Positions 1 to 5,138 of a stretch of 8,722 nucleotides of DNA are shown piece after piece. The notes under the pieces were generated by a model that was given only the letters and a program-made list of their open reading frames with translations, was not told the DNA's origin and ran no database searches. Each line of letters starts with the position of its first letter. Within the stretch, counting starts at the first letter, position 1. Both the position numbers and the translations under genes were made by a program. Source of the DNA: Rhizobiaceae bacterium (GTDB lineage Bacteria > Pseudomonadota > Alphaproteobacteria > Rhizobiales > Rhizobiaceae). The stretch covers positions 1-8,722 of the forward strand of contig JAKISV010000123.1 in assembly GCA_021648425.1 (NCBI GenBank). The letters are read 5' to 3'.

Positions 1-80
1 AAATGAATGTCCTGCAATACTTTCTTGTTGCCATAGGATTTCGACAAACCGGACATATGATATATAAACTGACGCGCCAT
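1..80 (-). CDS. ettA: EttA-type ABC-F ATPase, N-terminal fragment (cut by left edge)
   Basis: Reading the minus strand from the ATG at 80-78 gives 26 open codons, beginning MARQFIYHMSGLSKSYG and continuing NKKVLQDIH, then running off the window. This is the typical start of EttA/ChvD-type ABC-F proteins, where a short strand with the A-loop-like aromatic (S-K-S-Y-G) precedes the Walker A motif. Walker A itself lies outside the window. Family members have two ABC domains, bind the ribosomal E site and gate entry into the elongation cycle according to the ATP/ADP ratio; they are not transporters. The start at 80 is preferred to the internal ATG at 56 because the MARQFIYHM lead is common in alphaproteobacterial members. 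The gene is divergent from the TerB-like gene. The assignment rests on only 26 residues, so another ABC ATPase is possible but less likely. Confidence 0.75.
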   Translation of the reverse strand, partial: MARQFIYHMSGLSKSYGNKKVLQDIH

Positions 81-218
81 GGGTTCTTGCTTTGCTTTTT
101 ATGGTAGGATCGTTAAATTGTTGTTGGCTTTTAGGCCAAACTGCCTGCTGTGTCTATCCTGCAGCAGGATGTTGAGCACCACAGGCAATAAAAGAATACT
201 ATTTGGGAGTGCGCCATT
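81..218. promoter_or_regulatory. Divergent intergenic region with overlapping inverted repeats in the TerB-like gene leader
   Basis: This 138-nt gap must hold promoters for both the minus-strand ettA and the plus-strand TerB-like gene; I could not pick a convincing -35/-10 pair. It contains a short hairpin, TTGGC 124-128 with GCCAA 135-139. It also has two mutually exclusive pairings: CCTGCTG 144-150 with CAGCAGG 162-168, and ATCCTGC 156-162 with GCAGGAT 164-170. A further pairing, TGCCTG 142-147 with CAGGCA 182-187, is possible. The ribosome binding site GGGAG lies at 205-209, nine bases before the ATG at 219. Whether the stems act as mRNA structures, operators or nothing is unknown. Confidence 0.35.
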
Positions 219-800
219 ATGCGCGGAAATTTTTTGGTTATTTCAGGCGTCGCACTAATCATCGCGGGCGCAGTGCTGCTTTATAACGGTTATTCCACTG
301 ATAATCCCGCCTATTCCGCCATTGCCTGGGCAGCACTCATCGGTGGCACCCTGGCGTTATTGGGTGGTTTGGCCAATAAGGTCAGTGCCTTTATGGAGCA
401 AAAACCCAACGATAATACCGACTACGCCCATGCGGAAATTAGAATACTCATCCGCTCGATGGGAGAAATGGCTGCCGCCGACGGGGTAATTGACCCGCGT
501 GAAGTGGATACAATTGCAGATATTCACAAACGCATGCTCGGCATAACCATCACCACCAAAGAGGTGAACGAAATTCTCACCGAATTTGACCGCACCGATA
601 ATATTGCCCAGATACTCGCTGCTGATCGCAAACTGGTCAATCCGGCAATGAAACGTAAGATCATCCAGAGCTGTTATCTGGTAATGATTGCCGATGGTGA
701 TAAAGCAAAAACAGAAATGTCCCGCCTGTATGAGATCGCAGACGCGCTGGGAATTCCCAAAAGCGAAGTCAAGCACCTGATTTCCCTGGCCGCAAGCTGA
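219..800 (+). CDS. Membrane-anchored TerB-like (tellurite-resistance TerB / DjlA-N fold) protein
   Basis: The 193-residue product has two predicted membrane segments, about residues 5-23 and 34-52, followed by a short polar linker and a helical cytosolic domain at about 70-193. That domain resembles TerB. It has the acidic helix-turn signature A-A-D-G-V-I-D-P-R-E at residues 86-95 and a second A-D-G-D-K-A-K-T-E stretch at 158-166, each followed by amphipathic helices, matching the pseudo-repeated TerB fold. Acidic residues of this fold are thought to bind metal ions or partner proteins in Ter stress systems; the exact role here is unknown. Classical TerB is shorter and soluble, so the two-helix anchor is a variant arrangement that would place the domain at the membrane. 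The start is supported by GGGAG nine bases upstream. The hydrolase follows 12 nt after the stop, so the two genes are probably cotranscribed. Confidence 0.72.
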   Translation: MRGNFLVISGVALIIAGAVLLYNGYSTDNPAYSAIAWAALIGGTLALLGGLANKVSAFMEQKPNDNTDYAHAEIRILIRSMGEMAAADGVIDPREVDTIADIHKRMLGITITTKEVNEILTEFDRTDNIAQILAADRKLVNPAMKRKIIQSCYLVMIADGDKAKTEMSRLYEIADALGIPKSEVKHLISLAAS

Positions 801-812
801 TCAGGATCACTG

Positions 813-1754
813 ATGTCAAAACCATCAAAATTTGAAATATCGGTTTCCAAATCTCCAACAGGAGCACAATTGTGCATTTATCAGATGGATGCCGGCAATC
901 GGGCAAAAGGCGTTGTTCATATCAATCACGGCATGGCCGAACATGCCGGGCGCTATGCCCGTTTTGCCGTCGAACTTACTAATGCCGGTTACCATGTTAT
1001 TGCCCACGACCATCGAGGCCACGGCAAAACCAAGGCTGAGGATGCACCCCTTGGCATGTTTTCACCCAAAGACGGATTGCAAAAAACCGTCGAAGACATC
1101 CTTCACGTGAATAAGCTGGCCCGGGCAAAATATCCCGGATTGCCCGTTATTTTGTTCTGCCATTCGATGGGAACCATTTTAGGGTTTAACTATTTGCTGG
1201 CCCATCCCCAAACTGTGGCAGCGGCTGCCCTGTGGAATACCGGCTTTGATACGGGGTTTCTCGCCGCTTTATTTAAGGCACTGTTGGGGATTGAGCGGAT
1301 GTTCAAAGGTTCAGACGTGCCCAGCACCATCGCCCACAAACTCACCTTCGAAGATTGGAACAAAAAATTTACTCCAAACCGCACTCCATGCGACTGGTTA
1401 TCACGGGATAAAAACGAAGTTGATAAATATGTTGCGGACCCGCTTTGCGGCTTTATGGTTTCTAACAGCCTATGGAGAGATGTTCTTCAGGGCGTATATT
1501 TTGGCGCGAATGATGCCAACTTGTCTTCCCTGCCAAAAAACCTGCCCATGAACCTCACCGCCGGCGGTGCCGACCCCTGCAGCAACAAAGGCAAAGCCGC
1601 AGAAAGTCTGGCAGCCAGGCTGACAAAGACCGGGTTGGAAAACGTCACCCTGAATATACTACCCCACACCCGCCACGAAAGCCTGAATGAAATCAACCGT
1701 GATGAGACAATCGCAAATTTCATTCGCTGGCTGGATGAAAATGTTCGCCCTTGA
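813..1754 (+). CDS. Alpha/beta hydrolase, monoacylglycerol lipase / lysophospholipase-like (Hydrolase_4, S33 type)
   Basis: The 313-residue product has the full alpha/beta-hydrolase layout. An oxyanion-hole segment N-H-G-M-A-E-H lies at residues 38-44, then H-D-H-R-G-H-G-K at 65-72, typical of lysophospholipase/monoglyceride lipase proteins. The nucleophile elbow is F-C-H-S-M-G, giving Ser118. The acid is probably Asp254 in G-G-A-D-P and the base His288 in H-T-R-H-E. A lid-like insert covers roughly 145-235. No signal peptide is visible, so it should be cytosolic and hydrolyse monoglycerides, lysophospholipids or similar esters; the substrate cannot be told from sequence. The elbow has Cys in place of the first Gly of GxSxG. 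AGGA at 803-806 sits six bases before the ATG, only 12 nt beyond the stop of the TerB-like gene, which indicates an operon. The stop faces the TerC gene stop across 5 nt. Confidence 0.85.
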   Translation: MSKPSKFEISVSKSPTGAQLCIYQMDAGNRAKGVVHINHGMAEHAGRYARFAVELTNAGYHVIAHDHRGHGKTKAEDAPLGMFSPKDGLQKTVEDILHVNKLARAKYPGLPVILFCHSMGTILGFNYLLAHPQTVAAAALWNTGFDTGFLAALFKALLGIERMFKGSDVPSTIAHKLTFEDWNKKFTPNRTPCDWLSRDKNEVDKYVADPLCGFMVSNSLWRDVLQGVYFGANDANLSSLPKNLPMNLTAGGADPCSNKGKAAESLAARLTKTGLENVTLNILPHTRHESLNEINRDETIANFIRWLDENVRP

Positions 1755-1759
1755 TCTCG

Positions 1760-2581
1760 TCAGCTCGCTTCTGGCTCTTTCACTTTGATATTCACATCGT
1801 TAATCTCGCGGGCTTTTTGAGCCATCAGTTTTTTGCGATAGCGTCCCTGCACAATATCCACTGCCAGCATGACAACAAGAACAAAATAGAAGGTTCCTTT
1901 CGACATGGGGTCAACGGCTAAATCGAGCACTTTAACATTAGCAAGATCGCCGCCCTCAGAAATCAGCATAATGCCAACAATGAACAAAACAAACAGACCC
2001 AACACCTCATACATGCGGTTTTCTTCAAGAAATGTCGATACCCGTTCCGCCAGAACAATCATCAATATCCCAGATATAACAATGGCAATCGCCATGATAA
2101 TAAAGACATCGGTCAGTGCCATTGCGGATAAAATTGAATCAAAAGAGAACACAAGGTTCATCGTCACAATCCAGGCGACGACACTAAGCATTGATTTTTT
2201 GCCTTTGTCTTCCGCTCCACCGACTTCATAAATAGCCAGCTTATGCATGATTTCTTTCATTGCTGTATAAATAATAAAAACTCCACCCAACAACACAATC
2301 AGCGCATGACCGTTGAAATCACCCTCAAATATGCCCGGAAGGTTGATCGCGAACAACGAGCCCTGAAAATACTGAATGGCATTGACCAGCAGAAACAAAA
2401 GAACAATTCGCAATACTACCGCCAGCCCGATACCCATCTGGCGTACGCGCTTTTGTTTGTCTTTCGGTGCCCTTTTGGATTCAATAGAAATATAAAGAAG
2501 ATTATCGAACCCCAGCACTGCCTGCAGCAGAATTAGCATCAACAGGGTAAACAGATTATCTATAGAAAAAAGCATATCCAT
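1760..2581 (-). CDS. TerC family integral membrane protein
   Basis: The 273-residue, very hydrophobic protein has about seven predicted membrane helices and the two TerC signature motifs. The first is L-Q-A-V-L-G-F-D-N-L-L-Y-I, with Asp26-Asn27 in the first helix; the second is N-L-V-F-S-F-D-S-I-L-S-A, with Asp148-Ser149. In the family these paired acidic motifs lie within the membrane and are linked to metal-ion (notably manganese) export and to tellurite resistance. The protein ends after the TerC domain with a basic and acidic tail (about 239-273) and has no CBS or CorC domain, unlike the longer YoaE-type members. The ATG at 2581-2579 is preceded by AAAGGAA about ten bases upstream; Met3 is an alternative start. 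No manganese riboswitch (yybP-ykoY) is evident in the 200-nt upstream gap, but I could not fold it. Confidence 0.85.
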   Translation of the reverse strand: MDMLFSIDNLFTLLMLILLQAVLGFDNLLYISIESKRAPKDKQKRVRQMGIGLAVVLRIVLLFLLVNAIQYFQGSLFAINLPGIFEGDFNGHALIVLLGGVFIIYTAMKEIMHKLAIYEVGGAEDKGKKSMLSVVAWIVTMNLVFSFDSILSAMALTDVFIIMAIAIVISGILMIVLAERVSTFLEENRMYEVLGLFVLFIVGIMLISEGGDLANVKVLDLAVDPMSKGTFYFVLVVMLAVDIVQGRYRKKLMAQKAREINDVNIKVKEPEAS

Positions 2582-2612
2582 CGGGTGAGTTTCCTTTTAC
2601 TCATTCATTTTG

Positions 2613-2650
2613 CGCAATTTTGCGTCAATATCACAATTTTAGGAAAATTG
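2613..2650. promoter_or_regulatory. Cluster of AT-rich palindromes between the TerC and first Tad genes (possible operator)
   Basis: In the 200-nt divergent gap (2582-2781) there are two close dyads. CGCAA 2613-2617 pairs with TTGCG 2620-2624 around TT, and CAATTTT 2634-2640 pairs with AAAATTG 2644-2650 around AGG. CAATTTT also occurs directly at 2615-2621, and TTGCGCAA at 2610-2617 is an overlapping 8-bp palindrome. The dyad centres are about 23 bp apart, near two helical turns, as seen for cooperative repressor sites. They lie just upstream of the TerC start, so they would most naturally affect that gene. No regulator is encoded nearby and AT-rich dyads arise easily by chance, so the call is tentative. 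Confidence 0.28.
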
Positions 2651-2766
2651 TAGCTGCTGGCGTCGGCTAATCACAGTTAACATTCTGTTGCTGTAATAAG
2701 TCTAAACGCACCCCGGTTTCAAAACCAATTTTAAAACTCACTTGTTATGGTTCCTCATCTAACCGC

Positions 2767-2775
2767 AGGTAAGGG
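2767..2775 (+). promoter_or_regulatory. Ribosome binding site for the acidic TadG-like gene
   Basis: AGGTAAGGG ends six bases before the ATG at 2782. This strong Shine-Dalgarno sequence fixes the start of the Tad-like protein and places the hydrophobic anchor at the expected distance from the N-terminus. Confidence 0.6.
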
Positions 2776-2781
2776 CTAATC

Positions 2782-4119
2782 ATGGACATCAAAATTCCCG
2801 CAACACGTTGCAAATCATTTTTTCGTGCCAAAGAAGGCAATGTTGCGATCGTGTTCTCACTCGCATTACTTCCGGTAATGTTCTCTGTAGGCTTGGCCGT
2901 TGACTATTCCGATATGCAGCGCACTAAATCGCGTCTCCAGGAAACTGCGGATTCCGCCGCATTGTTTGCGATCAAGAACCTTAAAGATAACGATTACAAC
3001 GAAGAACAAATTCTTTCTCTCGCCAATGACATGGTTACATCTAACTATGACATTGATTCGGGAACAGTAGATATCAGCCTTGATACCGATTCGAATACAC
3101 TGTCAGTAACTCTTGACACTATATATTCACCGGCATTTCTGAAGGCATTCGGCTATAATGAAGTAAACATCCGTGCCGCTACAGAAGTGCAGTACCAACT
3201 TTCCAATGTGGCCGCTAAATGTGTCTATGCACTCAACACAAGCGGTGATGAAACATTGCAGTTGAATAATACTGCAAACATAGTTTCTTCAAATTGTGGA
3301 GTACAGGTTAATTCATCTGATGATGAATCTGTGGAGTTGGCTGCAAATGCTGCAATCACAGTGCCCGATACCTGCATTGCAGGTGGTGTTAAATCTGGTG
3401 CAGGAAACATCTCACCCGCCGCAAAAATCTGCCCGGCTATATCTGATCCTTTTGCCAATATCGATTTACCTGAAGTTGGTGCATGTGATTATGATGGTTA
3501 TGAAGCCAACAGCGATGCAACTGTCAATCCCGGCGTATATTGCGATGGCCTCAAAATTGACAGCAATGTCACAGTAAACTTCAATCCTGGTCTTTATATC
3601 ATTAAAGGCGGCAATCTTGAAAATGGAAGCAATACAACGCTGGAAGGCGATGGCGTTTCTTTCCTATTCTTTGGAGATGATGCCGGTGTGGATCTGGAGG
3701 TCACTACTACTGCAGACCTGACAGCCATGGATTCCGGAGATCTCGCCGGGTTCTTGTTCTATGTCACTGACGATGAAGATGATGACGAAGACGACGACGA
3801 AGACGACGACGAAGATGACGACGAAGATGACGACGAAGATGACGACGAAGATGACGACGAGGAAAATGCTGGGGAAATTACTTTCCCGGAAACAGCATCC
3901 ATGTACATGGAAGGCATTCAGTATTTTGCCAACCGTGAAGTCGAAATCATCGGAGACGGAACCATCAACAATGCATCACCATTCAAGGTGGTCGTTGGCG
4001 GAAAAATCGAACTCAAGTCCGATGCTCAGGTACGTTATTCAGTAGAATCTGGTTCAACTTCGATAGCAATACCAAGCGAGTTGTATAAAAAATACATCTC
4101 TGCAAGGATAATAAAATAA
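2782..4119 (+). CDS. TadE/TadG-like envelope protein with beta-repeat region and a (DDDE)7 acidic tract
   Basis: The 445-residue product starts with a short basic stretch, then the Tad-family N-terminus: G-N-V-A-I-V-F (19-25), a hydrophobic helix to about residue 40 and A-V-D-Y, followed by an amphipathic helix with L-Q-E-T-A-D-S-A-A-L-F-A (52-63). This matches the TadE/G-like anchor (PF13400 type), so the rest should lie outside the cytoplasmic membrane. Residues about 147-330 and 362-430 form Asn/Gly/Val-rich beta repeats of the kind seen in large alphaproteobacterial TadG-related proteins (P-G-V-Y-C-D-G-L-K-I near 250-259, G-L-Y-I-I-K-G-G near 270-277). Six cysteines (147, 172, 198, 217, 235, 254) could form disulfides. 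A pure Asp/Glu run at 330-361 interrupts the repeats. No VWA domain is visible. A terminator follows the gene. Function is unknown; a surface, pilus-associated or secreted role is inferred. Confidence 0.75.
   Translation: MDIKIPATRCKSFFRAKEGNVAIVFSLALLPVMFSVGLAVDYSDMQRTKSRLQETADSAALFAIKNLKDNDYNEEQILSLANDMVTSNYDIDSGTVDISLDTDSNTLSVTLDTIYSPAFLKAFGYNEVNIRAATEVQYQLSNVAAKCVYALNTSGDETLQLNNTANIVSSNCGVQVNSSDDESVELAANAAITVPDTCIAGGVKSGAGNISPAAKICPAISDPFANIDLPEVGACDYDGYEANSDATVNPGVYCDGLKIDSNVTVNFNPGLYIIKGGNLENGSNTTLEGDGVSFLFFGDDAGVDLEVTTTADLTAMDSGDLAGFLFYVTDDEDDDEDDDEDDDEDDDEDDDEDDDEDDDEENAGEITFPETASMYMEGIQYFANREVEIIGDGTINNASPFKVVVGGKIELKSDAQVRYSVESGSTSIAIPSELYKKYISARIIK
3778..3861 (+). repeat. In-frame 12-bp tandem repeat (7 units) encoding (DDDE)7
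   Basis: Seven consecutive units of the form GAY-GAY-GAC-GAR each encode Asp-Asp-Asp-Glu (residues 333-360). Unit 1 is GATGATGACGAA, units 2 and 3 are GACGACGACGAA, units 4 to 6 are GATGACGACGAA, and unit 7 differs from these only by a final GAG. Blocks of identical units suggest recent expansion by slippage or unequal exchange. Because the unit is 12 bp, copy-number change keeps the frame and alters only the length of the acidic run, which with flanking residues extends from 330 to 361. Confidence 0.95.
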
Positions 4120-4169
4120 AGCATCGCTTTGACGCGCTTTATCGCGGCAAGCAACCAAATCGCCAAATT

Positions 4170-4204
4170 GGCGGGGGAGAACCAGGATCTCCCCCGCCGT
4201 TTTT
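4170..4204 (+). terminator. Strong Rho-independent terminator after the acidic TadG-like gene
   Basis: A perfect 11-bp GC-rich stem, GGCGGGGGAGA (4170-4180) with TCTCCCCCGCC (4188-4198), encloses a seven-base loop and is followed by GTTTTT (4199-4204). It lies 50 nt beyond the stop codon at 4117-4119. A weaker overlapping stem, CGCCAA 4161-4166 with TTGGCG 4168-4173, could compete with it. The structure should end most transcription from the first Tad gene, so the oxygenase probably has its own promoter. Confidence 0.9.
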
Positions 4205-4342
4205 ATGCTCCCAATACGGGGCCTAAATTTTTTTCCGATATCGAACACTTCACGCGATAAGGATTTGGCAAGGAATTAGAATTACTTTGCAATACAGATT
4301 CGAGGCCGATTAACATGTAAAAAAAGCGAGACCCGTAAGAAC
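4205..4342 (+). promoter_or_regulatory. Probable promoter region of the oxygenase gene
   Basis: This 138-nt AT-rich stretch lies between the terminator and the oxygenase start and must carry its promoter if the terminator works. One possible sigma-70-like pair is TTGGCA (4265-4270), 17 bases, then TGCAAT (4288-4293), which matches the -10 consensus at four of six positions. The Shine-Dalgarno signal before 4343 is poor: no clear GGAG, only AAGCGAG about 12 bases upstream and CGTAAG closer in. Expression of the oxygenase may therefore be low or conditional. No small gene was seen here. Confidence 0.35.
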
Positions 4343-4987
4343 ATGAAAATTGATAAAGACAGTTTAACGCGCCAATTGTATTTCCCTACTATAATTTACA
4401 GGTTTCAATTACCTGATGCTGAAGAACTAAACGATCAACTTCTCAAATCTATTTATTCTGAAAGAGAAAAAGACCAGGTGGGCCTGGACAAATCCAACCT
4501 TCCAAAACTTGGCGGTTGGCACAGTCAAAGTAACATGCAAAAATCGCGATTATACAAACCTTTGGTAGAGCGGGTCGAAAATGTTTGCGATCTTATTTCT
4601 GAAGACCTTCAATACCACGAGTCTTACCACCTCAAAGTCAGTACAATGTGGTCAATTATCAACCCGCCCGGAAGCTCAAACAACTCCCATATTCATCCCG
4701 GGTGCGACTGGAGCGGTGTTTACTACATTCAGACACCTGAAGATTCCGGAGATATACGGTTTACTGATCCGCGCACGGCGCACTTGATGAATCAATTGAA
4801 ATTCGACCCGGAAAAAAAGCGAATTCGCCCCTGCTGGACAAAAGTTCGCATCAAGCCATCTGCCGGTAAAATAGTAATTTTCCCAAGCTTCTTGTACCAC
4901 AGCGTTGATACAAATTTTTCCAACGCAACAGGTAATGACGCCAATCGCGTAATTATCGCCTTCAATATTGTACAGCGTCAGAAATAA
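4343..4987 (+). CDS. Putative 2-oxoglutarate/Fe(II)-dependent oxygenase (TIGR02466-like)
   Basis: The 214-residue product begins with the family-typical pattern (L-Y-F-P-T-I-I-Y-R-F-Q-L-P-D-A-E-E-L-N, residues 12-30). It has the core of a double-stranded beta-helix oxygenase: S-H-I-H-P-G-C-D-W-S-G-V-Y-Y at 115-128, G-D-I-R-F-T-D-P-R at 136-144, G-K-I-V-I-F-P-S-F-L-Y-H-S-V at 175-188, and R202 followed by I-I-A-F-N. Likely metal ligands are His116 or His118 with Asp122, and distal His186; Arg202 is the expected 2-oxoglutarate carboxylate anchor. Such enzymes couple 2-oxoglutarate decarboxylation to hydroxylation; substrates of this subfamily are largely unknown. No signal peptide is seen, so it should be cytosolic. 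It lies between two Tad-like genes, after a terminator and 151 nt before the VWA gene. Length and motifs look complete. The family call is strong, the role is open. Confidence 0.82.
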   Translation: MKIDKDSLTRQLYFPTIIYRFQLPDAEELNDQLLKSIYSEREKDQVGLDKSNLPKLGGWHSQSNMQKSRLYKPLVERVENVCDLISEDLQYHESYHLKVSTMWSIINPPGSSNNSHIHPGCDWSGVYYIQTPEDSGDIRFTDPRTAHLMNQLKFDPEKKRIRPCWTKVRIKPSAGKIVIFPSFLYHSVDTNFSNATGNDANRVIIAFNIVQRQK

Positions 4988-5138
4988 TACACCACTTGCC
5001 CGAATAAGACGGCTGTGCAAACCAGTCAAAATGCTGCCCCGGGGCATATTCGCTAAACTTTTAACGGCTTTCAAAACGAAATATTTGAATTTTACAAGTA
5101 GTGTCAAAACTATTGAGTTAAACAGGCAGGGCCAAACA
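4988..5138 (+). promoter_or_regulatory. Gap between oxygenase and VWA gene, with a 12-bp perfect palindrome
   Basis: The 151-nt gap contains the perfect palindrome TGCCCCGGGGCA at 5035-5046, GC-rich in otherwise AT-rich DNA, followed by an AT-rich stretch (about 5047-5120) suitable for a promoter. No convincing -35/-10 pair was found. No T-run follows the palindrome, so it is not an intrinsic terminator; an operator or a chance motif are both possible. The ribosome binding site AGGCAGGG at 5124-5131, seven bases before the ATG at 5139, decides the start of the next gene. Confidence 0.35.

Noticed and set aside
357..776. 139-residue minus-strand open frame opposite the TerB-like gene
   Set aside because: It is antisense to a convincing coding gene, has no recognisable domain and its composition fits a shadow frame.
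2582..2781. Manganese riboswitch (yybP-ykoY) upstream of the TerC gene
   Set aside because: TerC-type genes often carry one, but no obvious paired-stem layout with the conserved loops could be seen by eye; an Infernal search with the Rfam model would decide.
3769..3864. CRISPR or RTX-type repeat interpretation of the tandem units
   Set aside because: Units are 12 bp, contiguous and in frame, with no spacers; the encoded DDDE differs from the RTX nonapeptide G-G-x-G-x-D-x-x-x.
3761..4045. Plus-strand frame rich in Met-Thr-Lys repeats overlapping the acidic tract
   Set aside because: It is the +1-shifted reading of the GAY-GAC-GAC-GAA units of the Tad gene, with no RBS of its own; the host frame has a clear anchor and beta-repeat protein.
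4054..4248. 64-residue minus-strand open frame across the terminator
   Set aside because: It runs through the intrinsic terminator stem and the Tad gene end, with no similarity to known small proteins.
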